The position numbers and the translations under genes are program-made. Source: Anaerosphaera multitolerans (GTDB taxonomy: Bacteria; Bacillota; Clostridia; Tissierellales; Peptoniphilaceae). From it: DNA of 64,000 nt. Below, in pieces: positions 34,860-44,128 of the stretch (its first letter is position 1; each line of letters starts with the position of its first letter). The notes beneath the pieces are model-generated. The model saw only the letters and a program-made list of their open reading frames with translations. It did not search any database and was not told the origin of the DNA. The stretch covers positions 62,001 to 126,000 of the forward strand of contig NZ_RLIH01000002.1 in the NCBI RefSeq assembly GCF_004006535.1, given 5' to 3'.

Positions 34860-36005
34860 CTAATATTGAATTTCTTTTTTATAAATTCTATAGATAATAT
34901 CTCTTTTAGCTCCGAATTTTTCCACATCTGTAATCATGGCTTTATTATATTCCCAAATTGTAGAGCCCTCCAGTTGGGAATAATTTTTATTAATAGCATT
35001 GGCAAAACACTTAAAATAAATTGCAGCTGAAACGCCTTTTTTTCTATATTCGGGAACTACGAACAAAACAAACATTCTGATTTTTTTAATTTTCTTTCTA
35101 TAGTAAAGGAATTTAACTAAGCCTGCAAGTCCCATTTTCCCCTTTAATTTAATTAAAATTTCATTGTAATCGGGGAGAGCTATGTTAAAACCTATGGGTT
35201 TTTCTTCACTATTTCTAGCGATGCAGATAAAGTCAGTGTCCATAAAGGGTCTTAGCAGTTGAAAAGTTTCGTGAATTTCTTCAAGGCTAAGAGGTTTAAA
35301 GTCCTTCCACTCACGAGGAAGTGCAAGGTTTAAAACTTCATATATATCTGATAGATCCTTATCTAAATCTTTTAAATTAATAGTATCAATTCTGTAGTTA
35401 AACCTCTTTACAATTTTAGGCAGAATTTCTTTTATCCTGTGAACATTATCTCTTAAATCCTCTTTATCAGCCCTATAGGCATAGCAGTCATAGTATTTTG
35501 TAAAACCGTAATCCATCCAATAATCATTGTAGTACTTAAAGTTATATATGTTCATTACAGTGGGAGGGGTATTGAATTTATTTACTACAAATCCCCTGTG
35601 GTCTTCGCCGCCCGGTAGGGAAACCGGCCCTTTAATAAAATCCATACCATGCTCCTTACAAAATTCAAGGGCCTTATCTAAAAGTAAATTTGAAACTTCT
35701 ACATCTTCAATAGATTCAAATTCCGCGATATATCCGTTTTTTTCACTATGGTAGCTATTAAGTTCTATATCTATAAAAACTAAAAGTCTTCCAACTACTT
35801 TAAAATCTTTAATAGCTAGAAACAACTTGTGGGGACATGATGAAAGAGAATTATTTTTTCCCTTTAAGTATAAGAGGTAGTCCTTTTTAATGGGAGGAAC
35901 CCAGTAGGGATTATCTCTATATAGCAAAAAGGGCAATTCTATAAAATCCAAGTAATCACTATGGCTGTTAACTTCTTTAATGGTATAACTGTGTATTTTT
36001 ATCAC
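34860..36005 (-). CDS. GNAT-like acetyltransferase of unknown function
   Basis: About 380 residues in two halves, each with acetyltransferase-like features; the C-terminal half has VLFVVPEYRKKGVSAAIYF, an acyl-CoA-type loop. Similar long proteins are annotated only as hypothetical or GNAT-like. The start is doubtful: GTG at 36005 lies inside GAGGTGAT, the only good RBS. An ATA at 35996, just after it, is where a start codon should be. The next frame-internal residues IHSYTIKEVN look like a natural N terminus. Single gene, facing module 2. Confidence 0.7.
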   Translation of the reverse strand: MIKIHSYTIKEVNSHSDYLDFIELPFLLYRDNPYWVPPIKKDYLLYLKGKNNSLSSCPHKLFLAIKDFKVVGRLLVFIDIELNSYHSEKNGYIAEFESIEDVEVSNLLLDKALEFCKEHGMDFIKGPVSLPGGEDHRGFVVNKFNTPPTVMNIYNFKYYNDYWMDYGFTKYYDCYAYRADKEDLRDNVHRIKEILPKIVKRFNYRIDTINLKDLDKDLSDIYEVLNLALPREWKDFKPLSLEEIHETFQLLRPFMDTDFICIARNSEEKPIGFNIALPDYNEILIKLKGKMGLAGLVKFLYYRKKIKKIRMFVLFVVPEYRKKGVSAAIYFKCFANAINKNYSQLEGSTIWEYNKAMITDVEKFGAKRDIIYRIYKKEIQY

Positions 36006-36197
36006 CTCACATAATAGTGTAAACAATTGTATTGTAACATAAAAAAATAACAGAATTTATAAGAAAGATAGAAAACTTAATGAAGTCAATATAATTAGAC
36101 GAAGGGACAGGTTTAAATATTACTAAATCAACGATAATTAATATCAAAATTGATTAAATAAATTTAAAAGGGGGTATAATTTTTTTGGAGGTAGATT

Positions 36198-36764
36198 ATG
36201 GAAAATTTAATTGGAAAAAAATTGGAAGAATTTAAAACACCTATGTACCATCAGAATGCCTTTGGAGAATTGGAAACCGAAGACTTAAGAGGGAAATGGT
36301 CAGTATTTTTCTTCTACCCAGGAGATTTTACTTTTGTATGTCCTACAGAGTTGGAAGATATAGCTAAAATATATGATAAATTTGAAGAGATTGACTGTGA
36401 AATTTATGCAGTTTCAACAGATTCCGAGTTTACTCATAAGGAATGGCATGAATCTTCAGAGGCAGTGGGCAAGGCAAAGTATCCAATGGTGGCAGATAGG
36501 AACTTTTACCTATCTAAATTTTTTGGCGTTTTAATTGAGGAAGAGGGACAAGCCTTAAGGGGTACCTTTATAGTAAATCCTGAACTGGAAATAGTTGCCT
36601 ATGAGGTTCACTCACCTGGTATCGGAAGAAACGCCAAGGAGTTATTAAGAAAAGTACAGGCAGCTCAATTTGTGGCCAAGTTTGGAGATAAGGTATGTCC
36701 TGCAGGATGGGAACCGGGAGATGAAGCTTTAACACCGGGAATTGATCTTGTTGGTAAAATTTAA
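36198..36764 (+). CDS. ahpC: Alkyl hydroperoxide reductase peroxiredoxin AhpC
   Basis: A 188-residue typical 2-Cys peroxiredoxin. Peroxidatic Cys48 is in PGDFTFVCPTE and resolving Cys167 in VCPAGWEPG. It reduces hydrogen peroxide and organic peroxides and needs a reductase (AhpF or a thioredoxin-like protein) that is not next to it. GGAGG precedes the ATG. Candidate -10 boxes TATAAT occur at 36090 and 36175; the second would leave almost no leader. Confidence 0.95.
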   Translation: MENLIGKKLEEFKTPMYHQNAFGELETEDLRGKWSVFFFYPGDFTFVCPTELEDIAKIYDKFEEIDCEIYAVSTDSEFTHKEWHESSEAVGKAKYPMVADRNFYLSKFFGVLIEEEGQALRGTFIVNPELEIVAYEVHSPGIGRNAKELLRKVQAAQFVAKFGDKVCPAGWEPGDEALTPGIDLVGKI

Positions 36765-36770
36765 GACATT

Positions 36771-36803
36771 AAAATAGACCTAAAATTTAGGTCTATATTT
36801 TTT
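36771..36803. terminator. Bidirectional terminator between ahpC and the zinc-ribbon membrane protein
   Basis: ATAGACCTAAA (36774-36784) pairs with TTTAGGTCTAT (36786-36796); T-rich on the plus side and A-rich before it, so it can serve both converging genes. Confidence 0.8.
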
Positions 36804-37269
36804 TGCCACATTCAGGGCAGTATTTATAATCTTTTTCCAAAGGAGTACCACACTCTGTACAGTATTTTTTAAATTGAAAGCCCGGGCTTGTATTTTCAAA
36901 GTCCATATGTTTGTAATCCTCTTCATATATTGGATCTCTGTCTCTTTCTTTTTGAGATTTTTTATTTTTAGAAAATAGAGTGAAGGTATCGTCTTCTTCA
37001 TCATCTTCTACAATGTCATATTCTGAAAATCTTTTTTTGGATACGGCATTTCTATAATTATAAATGGCTTCGAATATTCCCATTAAAATAAATACTATTC
37101 CAAAAAGAGGAAAGGCATAACCTATTAATTTTAAAGTCCCCTCGCTACTGCGTAAGTTGGTAGTCAAACTAAAGGCCAGTACAGTCCAAAATATTCCGAA
37201 TATTATAGCTGCAATTGATCCTAAAAATCTCAAAAAGGAAGGACCTCTACCTTTTTTAATTTTTTTCAT
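36793..37269 (-). CDS. Small membrane protein with C-terminal zinc ribbon
   Basis: A 158-residue protein with a basic N terminus, two membrane helices (about 14-35 and 47-67), an acidic linker and a C-terminal zinc ribbon (YCTECG and YCPECGKKI). It is a common low-GC Gram-positive design without assigned function. A strong AAGGAGG site six bases before the ATG supports the start. Confidence 0.8.
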   Translation of the reverse strand: MKKIKKGRGPSFLRFLGSIAAIIFGIFWTVLAFSLTTNLRSSEGTLKLIGYAFPLFGIVFILMGIFEAIYNYRNAVSKKRFSEYDIVEDDEEDDTFTLFSKNKKSQKERDRDPIYEEDYKHMDFENTSPGFQFKKYCTECGTPLEKDYKYCPECGKKI

Positions 37270-37328
37270 AATCAGCCTCCTTCAAGGACTGAGATAATAA
37301 TAACAGAAAATTGTGAATATTAAATGAA

Positions 37329-38525
37329 TTATTTAATTGCATTTAAGTAGGCTATAAAGTCCTTTGAGTTTAAAAGCTGAACTTCCTTGGGAAGAGTTTG
37401 GGAACTTAAATTTTCAGTATTTATTTCAAAAGCACTTTTTCCATCTTCATATTTTATATTATATTCACCTTCCAGCCCTATAAAGAAATTGGAATAAAGG
37501 CCTTGGTAATTTGAATTTGACGGCTGTATCTGAATATAATCATTATCCAGATACTTAGGTACAATTATATAATTTCCCTTTTCCTCTTCACCATAGTTTT
37601 GAAATTTAACCAATTTACTGGCAGACTTTAAATCTTCTTCAACAGGTATTATTAAAATTTTTGTTTTATCATCAGAGGATAGGTCGGTGAAAATTTTATT
37701 TATAATTCTATCCTCCTCAATTTTTAAATCTTCAACAGTCTTTAATTTACTGTTATACATCAGGGCGCTATTAAGGGCCAGTATGTTTCCCTCCGGTTTA
37801 AATAGAAAGTAAAGTTCCAAAAAAGTTCCCTTTCCACTCATAGATAGAGCCTCTAAGTATAGATTATTAGTGGCAATAAAAGTAGACTTGTCGTCGGAAA
37901 GATTAAAATGTTCCTGAATTAAGGAAAGATATTCCTCTGTAGCAGGTGAATATTTATTTATATTGTCTGATACAAGATAGGTATCTCCAACTTTTTCCAA
38001 CAATATGGTCTGATCTGTATAGGATTTTTTCCGTACGCCTGAATTTATTTTTTTATAATTTACTACCATTAAATTATCTTTTTCAGTAATAAGGTTTAAG
38101 GTATCAATATTAGGTCTTAGACTTTGGATTTCCTCGGGAAGATTAATGTAGTAATCAGAAACGTATAATTTATTATCAAAACTTCTAATTATGCTATTTT
38201 CATCATTAAGCTGCTCTAAAACTTCCTTAGCGCGTTTTGGAGTGAAAGTATTTTGTAGGGCATCTTCATAGGTACTTAGATTTTCAAAAATATTACCTTG
38301 TACTCTTGAATATTCGTTACCATTAAAATTCTTTTTATCTTCAAGCTCAAAAGTTACACCTTCACCAAAGATATGTCTTGTTAAATCATAACTTTCAATG
38401 GTATCCAGCAACAGCTGTTTGGTTTTTTCATCTGCATTTCCCGTTAAATCTTCACTACCGCCGCATCCTGTTAAAAATAAGGAAAGAGATAGGGTAAGTG
38501 TTAGTAGTAATAAAATTTTTCTCAT
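37329..38525 (-). CDS. Predicted lipoprotein, paralogue 3 of a tandem family
   Basis: A 398-residue lipoprotein with a signal peptide and lipobox LTGC (Cys21). The mature part is not recognised. It shares with the next two genes the same order of segments: an N-terminal helix ending in ...YD/E, an ARVQ/YxR strand, a segment SYEDALQNTF, an xLYVSDYY strand, and a C-terminal FIAYLN end. The repeat of a short DNGKLY-like strand after a helical TFTPKRAKEVL segment recalls IseA-type domains, but weakly. Last of three in one transcript. Confidence 0.75.
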   Translation of the reverse strand: MRKILLLLTLTLSLSLFLTGCGGSEDLTGNADEKTKQLLLDTIESYDLTRHIFGEGVTFELEDKKNFNGNEYSRVQGNIFENLSTYEDALQNTFTPKRAKEVLEQLNDENSIIRSFDNKLYVSDYYINLPEEIQSLRPNIDTLNLITEKDNLMVVNYKKINSGVRKKSYTDQTILLEKVGDTYLVSDNINKYSPATEEYLSLIQEHFNLSDDKSTFIATNNLYLEALSMSGKGTFLELYFLFKPEGNILALNSALMYNSKLKTVEDLKIEEDRIINKIFTDLSSDDKTKILIIPVEEDLKSASKLVKFQNYGEEEKGNYIIVPKYLDNDYIQIQPSNSNYQGLYSNFFIGLEGEYNIKYEDGKSAFEINTENLSSQTLPKEVQLLNSKDFIAYLNAIK

Positions 38526-38573
38526 AATTCACTCCTGTGCATCAATAAAATCAACTAATTATAAACTTTAAGA

Positions 38574-39803
38574 TTATCTATTTTGCAGATAGTCTGTAAA
38601 GCTTTTTAATTCAATAACTTTCACTTCCTCAGGGAGTTTATAAGCCGACTTAATATCCTGAGTTTTAAAATGGGAACTTACATCTTTTAATACTATATTG
38701 TAATTGCCATATAGGGCATTATAAAAATCATTTAAGCAGTAAGTTATTTCTCCGTCTTCAAGATAGGTATTTTCATCTAGGTACTTGGGTATTATGATGT
38801 AGCTGTCTTCCCTAAGTTCGGAAGAATTAAAGGAGCCATAGGAGCTGAAGTTAATTCCCGCATCTTCAATTAAATTATCATCACTGTCTTTTACATAGGC
38901 TACAAGCAGCAGCACCTGATCATCCTCAGGGTAGAGTTCTGTAAAAACACTATTTAAAACTTTCCCTTCAACTACAGTTAAATCTTCGATTGAAATAATG
39001 GGATTGCTTCTTTTACCAATGGTATATTCCTTACTTACCTTGGCAGCCTTTGTAAGTATAAATTCCGAATTTTCATAGACGTATACCCTGTAGAGAAAAA
39101 ATTCTTTAACACCGTCAAAATTAATGCGATTGCTCTTAGTAATTAAAAAGCTACTGTCTTCGGATAAATTAAAGTGTTCTCTTATAAGTTTGTTATCTTC
39201 ATAATCGGCAATTATCCCTAGGCTATCAATATTTTTTTGATTAGCTACTAGATATTTTCCACCTTGATTTACAAGGGATAGATATCTGGGCTCAGATACC
39301 GAGTCGCTAAAGAAAAACTTTTCAACAGTCCTATAGCTTACAATTAAAAGTTCATTGCTTTTAAATAAGGTGTCAAAAGTATCTAATGCGATTTGAGAAG
39401 GAGAGTTATGTTCCTTAAAGAAATTTGAATATTCCTTTTCAACATAGATATAATCTCCAATGGCTTTAAAGTGTTCATTGGGATAGTTTGAGAATGTTAA
39501 AATTCTTTCAGCTTCTTCTTTTACAAAAGTATTTTCTACAATGGATTTATAATTTTCATAACTGTTGTAACCGTAGCCCTTTTTGATTCTCACATATTCT
39601 TTTCCCTCTAACTCTTTTACATCTGACCTATCAAGTTCAATGGCAGGAGTAAAGGAGTTTATAACTTCATAATTGACAATTAAGTCTTGAATTTCAGTTT
39701 TTGTTTCTTCATCCATACTGCCCTTATATTCCGAAATGTCAGTGGAACATCCTGTGAAGATTAAAGTCAGAGTTAAAAACAGTGTGAGTATTGATTTTTT
39801 CAT
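38574..39803 (-). CDS. Predicted lipoprotein, paralogue 2 of a tandem family
   Basis: A 409-residue lipoprotein with lipobox FTGC (Cys19). It aligns with its two neighbours: an NSYENYKSIVENTFVKEEAE segment, GDYIYVEKEY, REHFNLSEDSSFLI in the middle, and SFTDYLQNR at the end. No domain is recognised with confidence. It lies 48 bases before the next gene and 8 bases after paralogue 1. Surface-anchored on the outer face of the membrane. Confidence 0.75.
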   Translation of the reverse strand: MKKSILTLFLTLTLIFTGCSTDISEYKGSMDEETKTEIQDLIVNYEVINSFTPAIELDRSDVKELEGKEYVRIKKGYGYNSYENYKSIVENTFVKEEAERILTFSNYPNEHFKAIGDYIYVEKEYSNFFKEHNSPSQIALDTFDTLFKSNELLIVSYRTVEKFFFSDSVSEPRYLSLVNQGGKYLVANQKNIDSLGIIADYEDNKLIREHFNLSEDSSFLITKSNRINFDGVKEFFLYRVYVYENSEFILTKAAKVSKEYTIGKRSNPIISIEDLTVVEGKVLNSVFTELYPEDDQVLLLVAYVKDSDDNLIEDAGINFSSYGSFNSSELREDSYIIIPKYLDENTYLEDGEITYCLNDFYNALYGNYNIVLKDVSSHFKTQDIKSAYKLPEEVKVIELKSFTDYLQNR

Positions 39804-39811
39804 AACTTCTC

Positions 39812-41056
39812 CTATTTATAATTCTTTTCCAAGTACCTATATAGCTCAATGGAGTTAATATTTTTTACTCCCATAGGTAATTCTTGAACTTCTTTAATGG
39901 CTGCAGTGGTAAATTCAAATTCAACTTTGGTATCATCGCTATTTAATTTAATAAAAACGGTTCCCTCCTTATTAGTGGGGTTTATAGAAGTCATTGAAAT
40001 ATAGGAGTTTCCACTTTCTGAACTTATAAGTGTGTTGTAGTAATCTAAATATTTCGGAATAAAAACATAGACATCAGCAGGAACGATGACATTTTCCTTA
40101 TTTTGATTTAGATATACATATTTTAAAGGATCAACTATTTCTTTATACTCAGGGCTGTTAGTATCTAAATGAGAAACTAAGAGCGTGGTATCAGGAAAAC
40201 TGTTCAACTCCGTAAAAAGAGGATTTATAATCTTATTGTCCTCTATTTCCAGTTGCTCTATTTTTTCATTTTTATTGTCAATACGGCAGATGAATTTTAA
40301 TTTCAATTCAGAGCCTTCTACTTCAAAGATTTTGTAAATTTTCTGTTGCAGGGCAAAATCAAAAAGACGATTATCTTCAACTATAAGAGTTGTCTTGTCA
40401 TCTGTAATTTCAAAATATTTTCGGATTTTGCTCAAAGTTTCCGCATTAACAGAAAATAAACCTCGGTCGTATAAATTTTTATCAACTAGGTACTTTCCCT
40501 TTTCTTCCACTAATACCAGTGAATTGGATCTGGAGTACTTATCTGATTTTTGATTTGTCTCAGTGGGAATTTTTTCATAGCTTATAACCACTACATTATC
40601 TTTTTTTACTATTACTTTAATATTCTCAAAATTTATTTTATATTCCTTATTAAGCTCTTCAACATGGTTCTTATAATTAGAATCCATATAGAGTTTTCCG
40701 TTAATTATCTTTAAAGGAGACGTTTGGCTTTTAATATTATTTAATTTTTTGTCATATTCTTCTTTAGTGAGGGTGTTTTTTAACAATTTTCTATATTCCT
40801 CATAACTGTTTACGTTATTACCTGAAACGGGAATATAGGTGCTGTGATCCTCACGTATTAAATTATCGGTATCAAAGTCAATATCCTCACTATAAAAGTT
40901 TTCGGCTAATTCATAATTTGAAATTAAATTTGTAATTTTCTCCATTTCAGAGCGATTGAAATAGTTATAGAGATTGTCCGGATCTTTAGATTTATTTGAA
41001 CAAGCCGGTAGGATAATTAGAGAAAAAGATGCTATTAACAAAAATATTTTTTTCAT
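39812..41056 (-). CDS. Predicted lipoprotein, paralogue 1 of a tandem family
   Basis: A 414-residue lipoprotein with lipobox LPAC (Cys19) and GGAGG-type RBS. The segments NSYEEYRKLLKNTLTKEEYD, NGKLYMDSNY, LSKIRKYFEITDDKTTLIVE and SIELYRYLEKNYK correspond to those in paralogues 2 and 3. It is the first gene of the set and has the promoter at 41100-41128. Tandem divergence suggests duplicated surface proteins with different partners. Confidence 0.75.
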   Translation of the reverse strand: MKKIFLLIASFSLIILPACSNKSKDPDNLYNYFNRSEMEKITNLISNYELAENFYSEDIDFDTDNLIREDHSTYIPVSGNNVNSYEEYRKLLKNTLTKEEYDKKLNNIKSQTSPLKIINGKLYMDSNYKNHVEELNKEYKINFENIKVIVKKDNVVVISYEKIPTETNQKSDKYSRSNSLVLVEEKGKYLVDKNLYDRGLFSVNAETLSKIRKYFEITDDKTTLIVEDNRLFDFALQQKIYKIFEVEGSELKLKFICRIDNKNEKIEQLEIEDNKIINPLFTELNSFPDTTLLVSHLDTNSPEYKEIVDPLKYVYLNQNKENVIVPADVYVFIPKYLDYYNTLISSESGNSYISMTSINPTNKEGTVFIKLNSDDTKVEFEFTTAAIKEVQELPMGVKNINSIELYRYLEKNYK

Positions 41057-41099
41057 TTTTGCCTCCTAAATAAAAACTTACATAGCTACCTGTTATTCT

Positions 41100-41128
41100 A
41101 TTATAAAATGAGAATAAGTGAATGTAAA
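41100..41128 (-). promoter_or_regulatory. Promoter of the tandem lipoprotein operon
   Basis: On the minus strand TTTACA, a 17-base spacer and TATAAT; about 40 bases before the ATG of paralogue 1. Confidence 0.75.
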
Positions 41129-41231
41129 CGTAAGAAGTGATTAAATTAAATATATATCTAGTATTGGTTATTATAACATAGTATTATGGTATAATATTTA
41201 TGTAAAAGCTATTTAGAATGGAGATTGGAGT

Positions 41232-42080
41232 TTGGAAAATCAATTAATTGAAAAACCTTTAAAGGATATAGAGCGTTCAATTATAAAAACCTACAGAAAA
41301 AACATTTGGGTAAAGTTTATAAGGGCGATTAATGAATTTGAAATGGTGGAAGAGGGAGATAAAATAGCTGTGGCAATTTCAGGAGGTAAAGATTCTCTCA
41401 CCCTTGCAAAACTGTTTCAGGAACTGCAAAGACATGGTAAGATGAACTTTGAAGTTGAATTCATTGCCATGGATCCGGGCTTTAAAAGGGAGAATAGAAA
41501 GCTTTTGGAATATAATTGCAACTATTTAAACATACCTGTTAAAATTCACGATTCAGATGTATTTGAAGTGGCAAATAGAGTTGCAGGAGACAGCCCCTGT
41601 TATATGTGTGCAAGAATGAGAAGGGGAAATCTTTATGCAAAGGCACAAGAGCTGGGTTGTAATAAGCTTGCATTGGGACACCATTTTAATGATGTAATTG
41701 AAACTATTATGTTAAATATACTTTTTGCCGGAAATTTTAAAACTATGATGCCAAAGCTTCATTCTGATAATTTTAAGGGGTTGGAGCTTATAAGACCGAT
41801 GTACTATGTGGAAGAGGAGGCCATAATTAGATTTATGAGATCCACAGGTTTAAAGGCCCTTGACTGTGCTTGTACTATTGCTGAAAAAAGAGAGGGCAAT
41901 ATGAGGTTTTATGTCAAGGATTTAATAAGAGAAATTAAAGATTTTCATAACAATGCAGATATTAATATTCTCAGATCTGCTGAAAATATAAATATGGGTG
42001 CAATAGTAGGGTGGAAGAACAGAAATGAAAAACATTCATTTTTAGAAAATTACAATCAGGAGGACATAGATAATATATGA
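41232..42080 (+). CDS. TtcA-like tRNA thiolation ATPase
   Basis: A 282-residue PP-loop ATPase with SGGKDS at 50-55. Paired cysteines Cys123/Cys126 (CYMC) and Cys212/Cys214 (CAC) match the iron-sulfur and sulfur-transfer cysteines of TtcA-type enzymes, which make 2-thiocytidine at tRNA position 32. Gram-positive members of this family are often annotated only as TtcA family, so the exact target base is uncertain. The TTG start has GGAG upstream. Stop overlaps the next start (ATGA). Confidence 0.8.
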   Translation: MENQLIEKPLKDIERSIIKTYRKNIWVKFIRAINEFEMVEEGDKIAVAISGGKDSLTLAKLFQELQRHGKMNFEVEFIAMDPGFKRENRKLLEYNCNYLNIPVKIHDSDVFEVANRVAGDSPCYMCARMRRGNLYAKAQELGCNKLALGHHFNDVIETIMLNILFAGNFKTMMPKLHSDNFKGLELIRPMYYVEEEAIIRFMRSTGLKALDCACTIAEKREGNMRFYVKDLIREIKDFHNNADINILRSAENINMGAIVGWKNRNEKHSFLENYNQEDIDNI

Positions 42081-42829
42081 AGCTTATTTCATGGAATGTA
42101 AACGGACTTAGAGCAGCAGTGAGAAAAGGGTTTGTTGACACTTTCAATGATTTTAATTCAGATATTTTTGCCTTACAGGAAATAAAACTTTCAGAGGGTC
42201 AACTGGATCTTAAATTAGACGGATATGAAATGTTCTATAATTATGCTGAAAGAAAAGGATATTCAGGAACGGCGGTTTTCACTAGAGAAAAGCCTTTAAA
42301 TGTAACCTATGGAATGGGTATAGAGGAACATGACAGCGAAGGTAGAATTATAAATTTAGAGTATGATGATTTTTATTTTATAACCTGTTATACGCCGAAC
42401 TCCAAGCGTAAGCTGGAAAGGCTTGAATATAGAATGGTATGGGAAGATGATTTTAGAAATTATTTAAACAATTTAAATGGTAAGAAACCAATAATTTTAT
42501 GCGGAGATTTAAACGTTGCTCATAGGGAGATTGACCTTGCCAATCCTAAGACCAATAGGAAAAGTGCCGGTTTCACCGATGAGGAACGAAATAAATTTAC
42601 AGAGTTGTTAAATGCGGGTTACGTTGACACCTTTAGACATTTCTATCCTGAACAGCCGGAAGAATATTCATGGTGGAGTAATTTCGCCAACTCAAGGGAG
42701 CGAAACATAGGTTGGAGGATTGATTATTTTGTAGTGTCTAATGGAATAACCAAGGATTTAAAAGACGCTAAAATTCATCAATCTGTAATGGGTTCAGATC
42801 ACTGCCCGGTGGAGTTATTGTTAAAATAG
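42077..42829 (+). CDS. exoA: Exodeoxyribonuclease III
   Basis: A 250-residue endonuclease/exonuclease/phosphatase-fold DNA repair enzyme. LQEIKL carries the metal Glu, GDLNVAHREIDLANP the central Asp/Asn, and GSDHCPVEL the catalytic Asp-His. It cuts at abasic sites and trims 3' ends. It is translationally coupled to the upstream TtcA-like gene and lies 8 bases before the flavodiiron gene. Confidence 0.95.
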   Translation: MKLISWNVNGLRAAVRKGFVDTFNDFNSDIFALQEIKLSEGQLDLKLDGYEMFYNYAERKGYSGTAVFTREKPLNVTYGMGIEEHDSEGRIINLEYDDFYFITCYTPNSKRKLERLEYRMVWEDDFRNYLNNLNGKKPIILCGDLNVAHREIDLANPKTNRKSAGFTDEERNKFTELLNAGYVDTFRHFYPEQPEEYSWWSNFANSRERNIGWRIDYFVVSNGITKDLKDAKIHQSVMGSDHCPVELLLK

Positions 42830-42837
42830 GAGGAAAA

Positions 42838-44040
42838 ATGGAAAACTTATTAACAGAACGAATTAAGGATCACTTATACTACATTGGAGTTAATGACCGT
42901 GAGACTCAACTTTTTGAAAATATGTGGCCATTGCCCGACGGTGTAGCATATAATTCATTTTTAATGACTGGAGAAAAAAATATTATAATTGATTTGGTAA
43001 AGGTAAATACTGTTAGCAGCTATATAGAAAAAGTTCAGGAGATTTTAAAGGAAGATAGTCTGGATTATATAGTTATAAATCACGTAGAACCTGACCATTC
43101 ATCGGGGATTTTAAATATTTTAGAACTTTATCCCGATGTAAAATTAATATGTAATAAAAAAACGGTACCCTTTTTAAAAACCTACTATGGAATTGAGGAC
43201 AATTTAATAGTAGTTTCAGAGGGAGAGACTTTGGAATTAGGTAACAGGAAACTTACTTTCTATATGACTCCAATGGTTCATTGGCCTGAGTCCATGGTTA
43301 CCTATGAAGAAGAGAGTAAAACTCTATTCTCTCAAGACATATTCGGAGGATTTGGAACCTTAAACGGTGCGATTTTTGACGATCAGGTAAAGTTTGACGA
43401 CAATTACTATTCCGAAACTACAAGGTACTTTATAAATATAGTTGGGAAATATGCCTCTCAAGCTCTAAAGGCCTTAAACAAGTTAAAGGATTTGGAAATA
43501 AGTACTATCTGTCCTGTACACGGTCCTATATGGAGAAAGGAACCTGAGAGAATTGTAAAGCTATACACAGATTTAGCTCAACAAAAAGTAAAGGACGCAG
43601 TGCTGATAATATATGGCTCAATGTATGGAAATACGGAGAGAATGGCTGAAGCTGTGGCAAGAGGCGTGGCAAAAGGTGGAATAACCGACATTAGAATTAG
43701 AGATGTGGGAAAAACTCCCTTCTCTTACCTATTGGCGGAAGCTTGGGAGACAAAGGGAATAATTTTAGGCTCTTGCTCCTATAACAATAATATATTTCCT
43801 CCAATGAGCTTTCTAATGGAAGAGCTAAAACAGCAAAAGATGAAAAACAATATTTGGGGAATTTTCGGTTCCTATTCCTGGAGTGGGGGTGCTCTTAAAA
43901 GGTTAAGAGAGTTTACTGAGGGAAATAAATGTGAAGTATTGGAAAGACAACCTGAAATTCAAGGTGCGGCAAATGAAGAGGAACTTAGAGAGTTGATTCA
44001 ACTTGGAGAAGATATGGCAAGGGCAATTCTTGAAAGTTAA
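42838..44040 (+). CDS. Flavodiiron protein (FprA family)
   Basis: A 400-residue A-type flavoprotein. The N-terminal metallo-beta-lactamase domain carries the diiron ligands (HVEPDHSSG, MVHWPESM, SQDIFGGFG, and HG in CPVHGP). The C-terminal flavodoxin domain (from about 255) carries the FMN loop YGSMYGNTERMA. It reduces oxygen to water, or nitric oxide to nitrous oxide, protecting an anaerobe. The electron donor, usually rubredoxin, is not adjacent. Preceded closely by exoA in a three-gene unit. Confidence 0.92.
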   Translation: MENLLTERIKDHLYYIGVNDRETQLFENMWPLPDGVAYNSFLMTGEKNIIIDLVKVNTVSSYIEKVQEILKEDSLDYIVINHVEPDHSSGILNILELYPDVKLICNKKTVPFLKTYYGIEDNLIVVSEGETLELGNRKLTFYMTPMVHWPESMVTYEEESKTLFSQDIFGGFGTLNGAIFDDQVKFDDNYYSETTRYFINIVGKYASQALKALNKLKDLEISTICPVHGPIWRKEPERIVKLYTDLAQQKVKDAVLIIYGSMYGNTERMAEAVARGVAKGGITDIRIRDVGKTPFSYLLAEAWETKGIILGSCSYNNNIFPPMSFLMEELKQQKMKNNIWGIFGSYSWSGGALKRLREFTEGNKCEVLERQPEIQGAANEEELRELIQLGEDMARAILES

Positions 44041-44051
44041 TATAGCTTAGG

Positions 44052-44084
44052 AAAAGATGGGATAATTATCTCATCTTTTTTCTT
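44052..44084 (+). terminator. Terminator after the flavodiiron gene
   Basis: Stem AAAAGATGGGAT/ATCTCATCTTTT with one internal mismatch and a T run. Confidence 0.8.
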
Positions 44085-44128
44085 TATAAATCTTTAACTC
44101 TTTGGTAGAATATTGATGAGGTGAAGTT

